A stretch of 33,607 nucleotides of DNA from Candidatus Chloroploca sp. Khr17 (GCF_004138165.1 NZ_RYFF01000020.1:1-33607), one strand, 5' to 3'; counted from the stretch's first letter, positions 1 to 8,968 are shown. Translations and numbers: made by a program. The notes: generated by a model from the letters alone, not told the origin.

Positions 1-1
1 C

Positions 2-70
2 CAGCTCTGTCGGGGGCAGTTGCTCGGCTGGCCCCCAGAGGGGCTGGCAGAAGTAGTCCCCAAGTCGTAA
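2..70 (+). CDS. Possible 3' end of an upstream gene (partial)
   Basis: From base 2 to the TAA at 68-70 one frame is open for 22 codons. It ends in GWPPEGLAEVVPKS, which is a plausible protein tail. The body of the gene lies outside the window, so no family can be assigned. It could be chance, because only 66 bases of open frame are visible. If real, it ends about 40 bases before the candidate promoter of the defence operon. Confidence 0.3.
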   Translation, partial: QLCRGQLLGWPPEGLAEVVPKS

Positions 71-108
71 CGGTCGCAATGTGGGTACTGCCAACGCTTG
101 CATTCACA

Positions 109-117
109 TGCTATAAT
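109..117 (+). promoter_or_regulatory. Extended -10 promoter for the defence operon
   Basis: The sequence TGCTATAAT is a consensus -10 hexamer (112-117) with the TG extension one base upstream. No convincing -35 hexamer lies 16-18 bases upstream, which is tolerated in extended -10 promoters. Transcription would start near base 124 and leave a leader of about 108 bases before the DUF499 gene. The surrounding stretch is AT-rich, unlike the flanks. Confidence 0.55.
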
Positions 118-143
118 TTTTATTAAATCATTTGTCAAGGTGC

Positions 144-182
144 TGTATGCTTGCTCGCGGCGTAGCCGTGAGCAAGCATACA
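144..182. repeat. Long leader hairpin with GTA loop
   Basis: Arms 144-161 and 165-182 are 18 bases each and complementary except for one G.T pair. They close on the triloop GTA within the tip GCGTAGC. A few more bases pair outside the arms (CAAG at 136-139 with CTTG at 187-190). The hairpin lies between the candidate promoter and the first defence gene, so it would form in the leader RNA. It has no T-tract directly after it. It shares loop architecture with the hairpins at 26176, 27041 and 30269. Confidence 0.7.
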
Positions 183-231
183 AACACTTGTACAAAACTC
201 TTTTTTGCTACCCATACTAAAGCAGAAGCCT

Positions 232-3200
232 ATGCAACCTCTCAGCCAACTCTGCCATCTTCGAAGCAGTGTCTTCGATGTCCAGCGTCGTGATACCGTG
301 CTGGATCTTACCGATCTCGTAAACGGATCGATTAATCCATTCGCTTTTTTTAGTGAAAACTACGTGACTGGTGGCATGAAAGTACTGCTAGAGCAGAGCT
401 TTCGTCGGCTTGAAGGTATCTCGGATCAGGGGGTGTTCAAGCTGAAGCAGGCGATGGGTGGTGGCAAGACCCATAATCTGCTTACGCTTGGTCTGCTTGC
501 GCGCCACCCTGAGTATCGAGAGGATGTGCTTGCGGGAATCTATGAGGCCAATCCAGCGCTTGGCGCAGTGAAGGTTGTCGCATTCTCTGGTCGTGAATCA
601 GATGCTCCTCTAGGGATCTGGGGTTCGATCGCCGAGCAGCTTGGCAAGCGCGAACATTTTCGCGATTGTTATGCTCCCCTTCAGGCACCTGGACAGAACG
701 CCTGGGTCAACTTGTTGGCCGGCGAAACAGTGCTCATTCTGCTCGACGAGCTGCCTCCATATTTTCAGAATGCCCGCTCACGCCCGATCGGGAATTCGGA
801 TCTCGCTCAGGTGACAGCGACGGCGCTTTCCAACCTGCTTGTCGCCATTGGCAAAGAACCTTGTCGGCGCGTCTGTCTGGTGATTTCCGATCTGGCCGCT
901 TCCTATCAGGAGGGAAGTGCTCAACTCGGTTCGGTACTGGCTGATTTTGAAAAGGAGACAAATCGCTCGGCGATGTCGTTGGAGCCAGTTCGGATTAACT
1001 CGGACGAGCTCTATCATATTTTGCGTACGCGCCTTTTTGCAACGCTGCCGAGTGAGGACGAGATTGCTGAGGTAGCCCAGGCCTATGCCCGTGCGTTCCG
1101 CGATGCTCGCCAGATGGGGATCACAAATGAGTCACCCGAGCAGTTTGCAAACCGGATTCAGGTTGCTTACCCCTTCCACCCCGCTATCCGCGATCTCTAT
1201 GCTCGGTTTCGCGAGAACCCTGGCTTTCAGCAAACCCGCGGCCTGATCCGGCTTATGCGGATCGTTGCTACGCGCCTCTGGAACTCGGGGGTTGCTGGCA
1301 AACGCTATCTGATTGCGGCTCACGATCTGGATCTCAATGATCGCGATACGTTGTCGGAGATCACGCAGATCAACAGTACCCTCGAGAATGCGATTGCCCA
1401 CGATATTGCCTCCGGCGGTAGTGCAGTGGCCGAGATCATGGATGCGAATCTGGGTGATTCCGATGCACAGGATGCGTGTCGGCTGCTGCTTGTCTCGTCC
1501 CTGGCGAATGTGCAGAATCCAGTGGTCGGTCTGGCAATACCCGAGCTTGTCGCTGCACTCTGTGCGCCTGGCCGCGATGTGTCGAAGCTCCGTGGTGAGG
1601 TGCTAGAGAAACTGGCGACCGCCGCCTGGTACCTCCACAGTACAAATGACGGGAAGCTCTACTTCCGCGATGTCCAGAACCTGAATGCGAAGCTCGAGTC
1701 GCTGGTACGCACCTACCTGCCTGAGCAGGCGCTGAAAGAGCTACGTTCGCGGCTTGAGGCAATCTTTAAACCCGTGAACGGTTGGTGCTACCAGAAGGTG
1801 TTGGCATTGCCGGCCATCGATGAGATCGAGTTGGAGCAGGATCGCGTAACGCTGGTGATCTCTGAGCCGCTCGTCGGCGGCGGTTTGCGGCCCGAGTTGC
1901 GCCAATTTTATGAACAGACTACATGGAAAAACCGGGTCGGTTTTATCACTGGGGCGCGTAATACCTATGATCAACTTGTCGAATCGGGGAAACGGTTGCG
2001 TGCAATTGCCCATATCATCGATGAACTCAAGCGTGACCGCGTGCCCGACAGCGACCCGCAAATGAAACAGGCGAATGAACTGGCTGACCGCATTCGCGTT
2101 CAGTTTTACTCGGCGGTGCGCGAAACTTTTACCATCCTCTGGTACCCCACCGAGAGCGGCCTCATGCAGGCTGATCTGCGGATGCGCTTCGAAGAGAATC
2201 GCTACAGCGGCGAGCAGCAGGTGGTCGAGGTCTTACGTGAAAAATCCAAGTATCTCGAAGAGGTGTCTGATGAGATGTTTCGCCGTAAGTGTGAGCAGCG
2301 GCTCTTCACGACCCAGGTGCTGCCCTGGAGCGAAGTAAAGCGTCGGGCGGGCATGAATTCGAAGTGGCAGTGGCACCATACCGATGCGCTCGATCGGCTC
2401 AAAGCTGAGTGCATCCAGCGCGATATCTGGCGCGAAGACGGTGGCTTCATTGATAAAGGACCCTTCCCACAACCAAAGACCAATGTGCTCGTCCAGGAGC
2501 AGAAGCGCGATGATACGACTGGTGAGGTTATTCTGCGCGTAACACCAGTGCATGGCGAACTCATCTACTGGGAGATCGGCGGGACTGCGACGACGGCTTC
2601 GGCCCCTCTCGAGGGTTCAACCCTGTGTACTGGCCACCTCAGGCTCTCGTTTCTCGCGATCGATCCACGCGGTGTGCATGAGGCAGGTGTGCCCTACACC
2701 TGGACGGGACGCATTACCTTGAAGCATCGTTTCTTTCAACGCGGCGCTGACAAGCTGTGTGAGTTGCAGGCGGCCCCACCAATCGCTGCAATCCGCTACA
2801 CGACCAATGGTGCCAACCCTCGGGTAGCAGGAGCAGCCTATGATGGGAGCGCCTTTGTTGTTCCGCATGGCGCACCGTTTGTGCTGGCCTATGCGGTTCA
2901 CGATGGCATTGAAGCTGACGTCGAGCGTTTCGAGGTTGTCTGGGAGCCGGGCGAAGATCGGGTCAAGCTTGACCCACGACGACCGGCGTTCTGGCGTCGT
3001 CGCCACACCTTCGACAATACACGTGACTCGTACGAGTTTCTTGAGCGTATGAAGCGCTGGCAGGTAAAGGCGCGTGGCCCGATCATCCGCATTGCTGGCG
3101 AAGGCGCTGGCCGCGAGTGGCTTGAACTGGCGATGTTCGAAGAAAAACAGGTTGAGCCCGAGTTGATCGAAGAGGCCCTTCAGGTTCTTCGGCGCATCCA

Positions 3201-3318
3201 GACCAATGGTCAGGTTCAGTTCGAAGTCGCATCGCTCTGGTTCCCGACCGGCCAGAGTCTGGAAGATTGGGCCGAAGAGGTGCGTACGACGTTACGGCAA
3301 GACGATATTCGTCAGTAG
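232..3318 (+). CDS. DUF499 family anti-phage-associated ATPase
   Basis: Large P-loop ATPase of the DUF499 (COG1483) family, 1028 residues. Proteins of this family sit beside DUF1156 methyltransferases and DUF3780 proteins in predicted phage-defence operons; the biochemical role is not established. The Walker A motif GGGKTH is at about residues 76-81 and a Walker B stretch VLILLDE at about 167-173. Near residues 845-905 there is a small beta-sandwich-like segment (IRYTTNGANPRV) resembling the C-terminal domain of beta-hexosaminidases, possibly a binding module. I chose the ATG at 232 over an in-frame TTG at 205, which lacks a ribosome binding site; the site before the ATG is also weak. It is the first gene of the operon, 130 bases before the DUF3780 gene. 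No transmembrane segment is visible, so it should be cytosolic. The family call is firm; the function rests on association. Confidence 0.9.
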   Translation: MQPLSQLCHLRSSVFDVQRRDTVLDLTDLVNGSINPFAFFSENYVTGGMKVLLEQSFRRLEGISDQGVFKLKQAMGGGKTHNLLTLGLLARHPEYREDVLAGIYEANPALGAVKVVAFSGRESDAPLGIWGSIAEQLGKREHFRDCYAPLQAPGQNAWVNLLAGETVLILLDELPPYFQNARSRPIGNSDLAQVTATALSNLLVAIGKEPCRRVCLVISDLAASYQEGSAQLGSVLADFEKETNRSAMSLEPVRINSDELYHILRTRLFATLPSEDEIAEVAQAYARAFRDARQMGITNESPEQFANRIQVAYPFHPAIRDLYARFRENPGFQQTRGLIRLMRIVATRLWNSGVAGKRYLIAAHDLDLNDRDTLSEITQINSTLENAIAHDIASGGSAVAEIMDANLGDSDAQDACRLLLVSSLANVQNPVVGLAIPELVAALCAPGRDVSKLRGEVLEKLATAAWYLHSTNDGKLYFRDVQNLNAKLESLVRTYLPEQALKELRSRLEAIFKPVNGWCYQKVLALPAIDEIELEQDRVTLVISEPLVGGGLRPELRQFYEQTTWKNRVGFITGARNTYDQLVESGKRLRAIAHIIDELKRDRVPDSDPQMKQANELADRIRVQFYSAVRETFTILWYPTESGLMQADLRMRFEENRYSGEQQVVEVLREKSKYLEEVSDEMFRRKCEQRLFTTQVLPWSEVKRRAGMNSKWQWHHTDALDRLKAECIQRDIWREDGGFIDKGPFPQPKTNVLVQEQKRDDTTGEVILRVTPVHGELIYWEIGGTATTASAPLEGSTLCTGHLRLSFLAIDPRGVHEAGVPYTWTGRITLKHRFFQRGADKLCELQAAPPIAAIRYTTNGANPRVAGAAYDGSAFVVPHGAPFVLAYAVHDGIEADVERFEVVWEPGEDRVKLDPRRPAFWRRRHTFDNTRDSYEFLERMKRWQVKARGPIIRIAGEGAGREWLELAMFEEKQVEPELIEEALQVLRRIQTNGQVQFEVASLWFPTGQSLEDWAEEVRTTLRQDDIRQ

Positions 3319-3448
3319 TGCGCCTTCGCTTGAGGCTGTCAGCAGACGTGAGGTTGTTTGTCATATCTCGTCTGGCGCGGTATCATGCAAGGACTATCTT
3401 TTCCTAACACGATGCTGCCCATCAACCCTGGGTTGCTGAGGCTCTCTC

Positions 3449-4132
3449 ATGACCAAACGACAGCTTGCCGTACCGTCTGGCTCGTTCGGCTTTGTTCCGC
3501 ACGAGAGCACCCACCATTTTGTGGTTCATATTCCGCGTGGCGCTGCGGGAAACATTGATATGAGCGAGCACTTCGCGTGGGACGAGCAGCATGGTTCCGG
3601 TGAGGTTTCCTATGGCTCGCGCCTCGATGGTCAGATCCGGGTGGTGCTGCCAAGGCTCAAGTGGGATATGATCGCCGACCCGGTACGCAGCCACTTTGCG
3701 CTACGGCTTCGCCATATGGGTTTGCGCTCGGGTTCCTGGCGTGCCGGCCAGAATCTGCTGCGACGCGAACTGGGCAAGGAGTTGGTGCTGCTGGCCTGGG
3801 CCATCGAAGATGCCGACCCGTCCTTCATCCCGACGGCCATTGCCAACTGGAGTGGCCTCTCGCCCGAGGAGCGTTGGTGGCTCTATACCCAGACGGCCGC
3901 AGCGACCGGCCACGGCATCGCCGATCGCGGGCGCGGCTGGCGCAAGGCCGTTCGCTATGCGCTTACCGAGAACCCGGTTACAAGCCGGGCCAGTGATGAG
4001 GCTGTTGTTCCAGCCTTTTTTCGCCTGGCAAATGCGGGACCGATGTTTGCGCATGAACCTGAGACGATGGTGGTGCATGAGCAGCACATGCCCGATGAGG
4101 AACACGAGGATACGACATCTTCTCCCGATTAG
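3449..4132 (+). CDS. DUF3780 anti-phage-associated protein
   Basis: Protein of 227 residues recognised as DUF3780, a small family found almost only between DUF499 and DUF1156 genes. Its N-terminus (FGFVPHESTHHFVVHIP) and a central Trp-rich segment (EERWWLYTQTAAATGHG, about residues 142-158) fit the family. No catalytic motif, membrane segment or signal peptide is visible. The last 30 residues are acidic and probably disordered. The start is supported by TGAGG 7 bases upstream of the ATG. The 130 bases before it contain no other gene. It may be a structural or adaptor subunit of the methyltransferase-ATPase complex; that is inference from gene order only. Confidence 0.85.
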   Translation: MTKRQLAVPSGSFGFVPHESTHHFVVHIPRGAAGNIDMSEHFAWDEQHGSGEVSYGSRLDGQIRVVLPRLKWDMIADPVRSHFALRLRHMGLRSGSWRAGQNLLRRELGKELVLLAWAIEDADPSFIPTAIANWSGLSPEERWWLYTQTAAATGHGIADRGRGWRKAVRYALTENPVTSRASDEAVVPAFFRLANAGPMFAHEPETMVVHEQHMPDEEHEDTTSSPD

Positions 4133-4198
4133 GGCTGAGCATTGCATTGTGTTGAGCTCGTGCTACGCCACCAGCTTTGAAAGTGATTGACCTCTTCT

Positions 4199-7123
4199 AT
4201 GTCTAAGCCTACCCAGCAAGCGCTCTTCGATGCCGCACCGCCGCTCGCCGGTGCGCCCGCTTTCATCGAGCAGCAGTTTCCGGTTGCAAAACTATCAGCA
4301 GAGAGCTTCAAGGAGCGAAAGGCTAATAATGGACAGACACTAAATAGTTTAGGGCGCTGGTGGGGGCGCAAGCCGCTTATTCTGGTGCGCGCCGCTCTTT
4401 TAGGCTTGTTGATGCCCGCGAGTGATGATCCGGTGCGTGACCGCGAGATATTCCTCAAGTTGCTGACAATGGACGAGCAGGGCCTGCAGCGGCGTCGCTC
4501 TAAGTCTATCCCTGGAGCGCGTTTGTTGGCTGAGCTCCCCCTCACGCCGCCCAACGTGCGTCGTCGTTTTCTCGACCCCGACGCTCCTGCTGATGCGCCA
4601 CGTTTGCGCCCCAGGCTCAGCCGTGAAGACCGGGCCGAGTTGCAAGCGCTGGTCTTTGAACGCATGCCTTATGCCGAGAAGATCGAGTACTGCGATCGTC
4701 CCGAGCAGATCGCCGGGCCTTCGGTTGACGCTTGGGCTGAGATCAATGCGCATCTTGGCACTGAAGCAACGAACCTCCCGGAACTTGCCACCCAGCTAGG
4801 GCTTCTTCGCTTCGGCCACGTGCCTCGCGTTGGCGACGCCTTCTGCGGCGGCGGCTCTGTCCCCTTCGAGGCCGCGAGAATTGGGTGTGATGCATATGGT
4901 TCAGATCTGAATCCTGTGGCGGCCCTGCTGACGTGGGCTGGAATGAATATCGTCGGCGGCGGGCCAGCGATAGTTACTGAAGTTGAGCAGGCCCAGCGCA
5001 CCGTCTTTGCCGCTGTGGACGAGCAGATCAAGGCGTGGGGTATCGAACAGAACGAGCAGGGCTGGCGCGCAGACACATATTTCTATTGCTTAGAGGTTAA
5101 GGATCCTGAAACCGGTTGGTTGGTTCCGTTAGCCGCTACTTGGGTTCTTGGAGAAAGATCTCGCACTATTGCCAAGTTAGTGCCTGACTATACAGGGAAA
5201 TGCTATGATATCGAGATTCTACAAGGAGCATCAAGTGAGGAGATGGCTGAAGCAAAAGAATTAGCCACCGTCAAAAATTCGCGTATTACACACAAAAGCG
5301 GTAATCAGCCCATACCAATCGATGTTATTAGAAGAAATATGAGACTTTGGGAGAAGAGCAACGTTTCACCACATGATAATGACGCATTACAAGAGCGGCT
5401 TTTCTGTATTCGATGGGTAGAGTCTGTCTATGATGAGTCAGGAAAAGTTATTAGTGAGCGACGTCATTATCGAGCACCTACGAGCGCCGACTTTCAAAGA
5501 GAAAAACTAATCCTTGGATTACTAGAGGAACGTCTTTCGAAGTGGCAAGCCGAAGGCTATATTCCAGATCTGCGCATTGAACCGGGAGTGAAGACCAATG
5601 AACTTATTAGGACTAGAGGCTGGACATATTGGCATCACCTTTTTACACCACGACAATTACTTGTAGCAGGATTCTTAGCTGCAAAAGCAGATCAGTTAGC
5701 TGTATCCACTCCAGCAAGAGTTGAATTAATACTGGCATTAGGTCGCTGTGTGGCCTATATGTCACGTCTTTCAATGTGGCATAAAGCGGCAGCAAACGAA
5801 AATGTTGAGCGAGCACTGACAAGCCAAGCCCTAAATCCTCTATTTGTATTTGCATCGCGTGGTTGGACTGCACTTCGAGACAACTTTTGTCTTCAGCATA
5901 ACTTCAGTTTTGTGACGGGAGAGTCTTACATTACGACTGCTAATGCGAGTCAAATTACAAACACGCTTGATTGTTGGATTACGGATCCTCCTTATGCAGA
6001 CGCTGTAAGTTATGAAGAGATATCTGAATTTTTTCTTTCATGGTATGCAAAAAGAATCGGTAGAATTTTCCCAGACTGGAGCCTAGACTCTTGTCGAGCA
6101 TTAGCAGTTAAAAGAAACGACCAGCGCTTCCGCCAGTCTATGGTCGAGTGTTACCGTAATTTGACAGAGCACATGCCCGATGATGGTTTCCAGGTTGTAA
6201 TGTTTACACACCAGGATACCGAAGTGTGGGCTGATCTGACCATGATCCTCTGGGCTGCGGGATTGCGTGTCTCAGTTGCATGGTGCATAGCGACAGAGAC
6301 AGAATCCTCGCTGAAGCAAGGCAACTATGTGCAAGGCACCGTCCTGCTCGTGCTGCGCAAACGAACCGAGGCCGAGCCGGTCTTTTTGGACGAGATCACG
6401 CACCGCGTCGAGCTTGAGGTACGGTGCCAGCTCGACGAAATGCTGCGCATTGAGGATGCCAGCGAACCAAACTTCGCCGACGCCGACTACCAACTCGCCG
6501 CCTACGCCGCAGCGCTGCGCGTGCTCACCGAGCGTCCGATCGCGGAGATCGACCCGGCCCGCGAGATCGCCCGCGAGCGCAAGCGTGGCGAAGTAAGTCC
6601 GGTCGAGCAACTCATCCGCAGCGCAGTGAAGATCGCCTGCGATCACCTGGTTCCTGGCGGCCTCGACCGCGAACTGTGGAAGAGCCTGACGCCAATGGAG
6701 CGCTTCTATCTCAAGGGTCTGGAGGTCGAGAGCCACGGCGAGCACCGTAGTGGCGTCTACCAGGAACTAGCCCGCGGCTTTGGTGCCGCCGAGTACACCG
6801 AACTCTTCGCCAGCACCAGGGCCAACGAAACCCGGCTGATGAACGCCAGCGAGCTCAAGCGGCGACAGCGCGGCGTGTTCGGCACCTCACTGGTGCGTCA
6901 GGCGCTCTATGCGATCTCCCTCACGGTTGAGCGTGAAGATGCGCGTGATGGACTGAATTGGCTGAAGACCGAGCTACCCGACTACTGGCCTAACCGCGAG
7001 AAGCTGATCCATATCCTGGAGTATCTGGCCGTGTTGGGCAATGTCAGTACAATGCCGCACTGGTGCGCTGACGCGGCAGCGGCGGCGGTAGTGGCGGGGG
7101 CAGTGCGGAATGATCATATTTGA
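4199..7123 (+). CDS. DUF1156 adenine-specific DNA methyltransferase
   Basis: Large DNA methyltransferase of the DUF1156/COG1743 family, 974 residues, expected to methylate adenine N6 using S-adenosylmethionine and so mark host DNA. The N-terminal DUF1156 region contains GRWWGRKPL (about residue 45). The AdoMet-binding motif FCGGGSVPFEAARIGC starts near residue 214. The catalytic motif IV is DPPY at residues 596-599. The YFYCLEVKDPETGW segment (near residue 295) replaces the zinc-ribbon seen in some relatives, and I see no full set of paired cysteines. The ATG at 4199 is preferred to a TTG at 4187; neither has a strong ribosome binding site. Base composition is odd: about 5075-6290 is AT-rich with AT-ending codons, while both flanks are GC-rich. 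The frame is intact throughout. The AAA ATPase gene follows after 19 bases. Confidence 0.9.
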   Translation: MSKPTQQALFDAAPPLAGAPAFIEQQFPVAKLSAESFKERKANNGQTLNSLGRWWGRKPLILVRAALLGLLMPASDDPVRDREIFLKLLTMDEQGLQRRRSKSIPGARLLAELPLTPPNVRRRFLDPDAPADAPRLRPRLSREDRAELQALVFERMPYAEKIEYCDRPEQIAGPSVDAWAEINAHLGTEATNLPELATQLGLLRFGHVPRVGDAFCGGGSVPFEAARIGCDAYGSDLNPVAALLTWAGMNIVGGGPAIVTEVEQAQRTVFAAVDEQIKAWGIEQNEQGWRADTYFYCLEVKDPETGWLVPLAATWVLGERSRTIAKLVPDYTGKCYDIEILQGASSEEMAEAKELATVKNSRITHKSGNQPIPIDVIRRNMRLWEKSNVSPHDNDALQERLFCIRWVESVYDESGKVISERRHYRAPTSADFQREKLILGLLEERLSKWQAEGYIPDLRIEPGVKTNELIRTRGWTYWHHLFTPRQLLVAGFLAAKADQLAVSTPARVELILALGRCVAYMSRLSMWHKAAANENVERALTSQALNPLFVFASRGWTALRDNFCLQHNFSFVTGESYITTANASQITNTLDCWITDPPYADAVSYEEISEFFLSWYAKRIGRIFPDWSLDSCRALAVKRNDQRFRQSMVECYRNLTEHMPDDGFQVVMFTHQDTEVWADLTMILWAAGLRVSVAWCIATETESSLKQGNYVQGTVLLVLRKRTEAEPVFLDEITHRVELEVRCQLDEMLRIEDASEPNFADADYQLAAYAAALRVLTERPIAEIDPAREIARERKRGEVSPVEQLIRSAVKIACDHLVPGGLDRELWKSLTPMERFYLKGLEVESHGEHRSGVYQELARGFGAAEYTELFASTRANETRLMNASELKRRQRGVFGTSLVRQALYAISLTVEREDARDGLNWLKTELPDYWPNREKLIHILEYLAVLGNVSTMPHWCADAAAAAVVAGAVRNDHI

Positions 7124-7142
7124 TACCGCATAAGGATGATGC

Positions 7143-8411
7143 ATGATTACAAGATTGACGGGCAGAGGATTTAAAGGTTTACGCGAATTTGACATTCAGC
7201 CGAGCAAGATCAATGTCCTTATCGGTGCGAATGGAACTGGCAAGACCAACTTTGCCGACTTGATCGACTTCTTCTCGCTGATCGCCCGACGCGGGCTTGT
7301 CGAAGCGTTTGGCGAGTATGGCGGTCTTGAACAAGTTCGCACACGAACGCCTCGTGGTGCCTTCACGATGCGCTTTCGTCTTGAATTAGGCGAAGATAAA
7401 GATAGGGGGATTAAGCGGGTAAGCTATGGCTTCGAGTTGAGTCGTGCGGCAAACATTCAAATTAAGCATGAAGTTTTAGATGCAGTTGTCTATGAACGGC
7501 CTATCCGTCGCGATGATAAGGGTATAGTTCGCCCCAGCCCAAACTTGGAAGAGATAACCATTGGTTTTGAGCGCGATGGCACAACGATCAAGAGTTGGCA
7601 TGACCCCCAAAATACGATTGAGGCTCAAAATATCGAGGCTCTCTTTCTGGATGAGAGCGGTGAAGATGAGTTGCTGCTTTTTTCACGCTATATGCGTGGT
7701 GCGCGTTTGATTAGTAACTATATTGCTTCGTGGCGCGTCTACAATATTGAGCCAGGAGCCGTACGGCGCTCCATTATCAATGACGATCAGGAATTGCGCC
7801 GTAATGGTGAAAACATTGTTCCCTATGTAGCGCGCTTACTACAAAAAACTGATCAATCAGAGCAGTTACTTGCTGCATTGCAAGAGGTTGTGCCCTATAT
7901 TGACGAAATCAAGCCCGATCGGCTGCTTAACCTGAAGACCCTACGCTTCACTGAGCGTGATACCCGCGTAGACTTTCAGTTACCTGAAATGTCTGATGGA
8001 ACGATTCGTCTTTTAGGACTCTTTGCGGTACTGCTTCAAGCGACGCCGCCCCCAGTTATTGTGATTGAAGAACCAGAGAATGCACTCCATCTCTATGCCA
8101 TCCAACGCTTTCTTCAGCGTGTTCGCGACACAGCTACCCGCCGACGGAATCCTTCGCAAATCTTTTTGACAACGCACTCGCCAATCGTCTTGGATGAGGC
8201 CTTAGGTCTAGACTCTCAGCATGATGTCGAGGGCGGAATTGCCTGCTTTGTCACCCAAAGGAAGGGGGCAAAAGCAATTATCCCAGCGCCAAGAGCGGCA
8301 ATGATCGGCATAGCAAAAAACCTCGGACGACCGAGTGACTTCCAACGGGAGGGTGGCTTCGGGGACGAACCGCAGCCAATTGCACCAGAATTGATGGATA
8401 GCGAAGTATGA
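7143..8411 (+). CDS. AAA family ATPase, OLD/RecF-like (AAA_21 type)
   Basis: ATP-binding protein of 422 residues with an ABC/SMC-type head built from the two ends of the chain. Walker A is GANGTGKT at residues 28-35. A signature-like MSDGTIRLLGL lies near 282, Walker B VIVIEEPENALH near 304, and the switch histidine region FLTTHSPIVLDEA near 340. The middle is too short for an SMC coiled coil. This is the architecture of the ATPase partner in AbiL, PARIS and OLD-type defence pairs, where it senses phage and controls a TOPRIM protein. The start is supported by AAGGA 6 bases upstream. Its stop overlaps the start of the TOPRIM gene by ATGA, so the two are translationally coupled. The gene is AT-richer than its neighbours, which suggests it arrived separately. 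It lacks its own TOPRIM domain, so it is not a classic OLD or GajA protein. Confidence 0.85.
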   Translation: MITRLTGRGFKGLREFDIQPSKINVLIGANGTGKTNFADLIDFFSLIARRGLVEAFGEYGGLEQVRTRTPRGAFTMRFRLELGEDKDRGIKRVSYGFELSRAANIQIKHEVLDAVVYERPIRRDDKGIVRPSPNLEEITIGFERDGTTIKSWHDPQNTIEAQNIEALFLDESGEDELLLFSRYMRGARLISNYIASWRVYNIEPGAVRRSIINDDQELRRNGENIVPYVARLLQKTDQSEQLLAALQEVVPYIDEIKPDRLLNLKTLRFTERDTRVDFQLPEMSDGTIRLLGLFAVLLQATPPPVIVIEEPENALHLYAIQRFLQRVRDTATRRRNPSQIFLTTHSPIVLDEALGLDSQHDVEGGIACFVTQRKGAKAIIPAPRAAMIGIAKNLGRPSDFQREGGFGDEPQPIAPELMDSEV

Positions 8412-8968
8412 TCACGGTAATAGTCGAAGGTCCTGGTGAACAAGCTATCATCCCGATCCTGGCGCGACGTACTTTGGCTGAGTCAGTCAGAATTAAATGC
8501 GTCAACGCAAGCGGGAAGGCAAATATCATCCGGCGCGTACGTGGCTTTGAGGATACGCTTAGGCGTCTTCACGCGCTTGGCGAGCAACGCTTTATCATTC
8601 TCATGGACGGTGACACCACCTTTGAGCCGTATCAAAGTTTGACGCAAGAGTATCTTGATATGCCAAGGCGAGCTACCGTGATTGCTAACGAGTTAAGGGT
8701 CAGCGTTGTTGTATGCTGGGCAAAGATCGAGACCGAGTCCTGGCTGATTGCTGGCTTAGCACCAGGCTGCACCTACTGCAGACTCGCAAGAGTTCCGGCA
8801 GGATCTGCAAACACCGAGCATACGCCCCCTGATCCCAAGAGATGGCTCAAGGCCCAACTTCGACAGAATTACACCGAACACGTGCAACAATGCCTGGCAA
8901 CGCATGTTGATCTCGAATTAGCACGGCAGCGTAACGCTTCGTTCGCTACATTCTGCACACATTTATGA
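8408..8968 (+). CDS. DUF4276-like TOPRIM protein, ATPase partner
   Basis: Protein of 186 residues resembling DUF4276, a single-domain TOPRIM fold. The first strand carries the metal-binding glutamate (VEGPGE, E7), and the second acidic pair is DGD at 67-69 in FIILMDGDTTF. The following KIETESWLIAGL (106-117) matches the family's conserved Glu-Thr-Trp-Leu block. TOPRIM proteins paired with such ATPases (AbiLii, AriB, OLD-type) act as nucleases on DNA or tRNA; which applies here cannot be told. The ATG overlaps the upstream stop as ATGA, and its own stop overlaps the next start the same way, so it is coupled on both sides and has no strong ribosome binding site of its own. A CxxC pair at 121-124 may be structural. 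Family confidence is moderate, TOPRIM fold confidence good. Confidence 0.75.
   Translation: MITVIVEGPGEQAIIPILARRTLAESVRIKCVNASGKANIIRRVRGFEDTLRRLHALGEQRFIILMDGDTTFEPYQSLTQEYLDMPRRATVIANELRVSVVVCWAKIETESWLIAGLAPGCTYCRLARVPAGSANTEHTPPDPKRWLKAQLRQNYTEHVQQCLATHVDLELARQRNASFATFCTHL

Noticed and set aside
205-231. TTG start at 205 for the DUF499 gene
   Set aside because: No ribosome binding site precedes it, and the nine extra residues do not look like the family's N-terminus. The ATG at 232 is preferred.
7143-8411. OLD or Gabija GajA nuclease
   Set aside because: The protein ends shortly after the switch histidine and has no TOPRIM domain of its own; that domain is encoded by the next gene.
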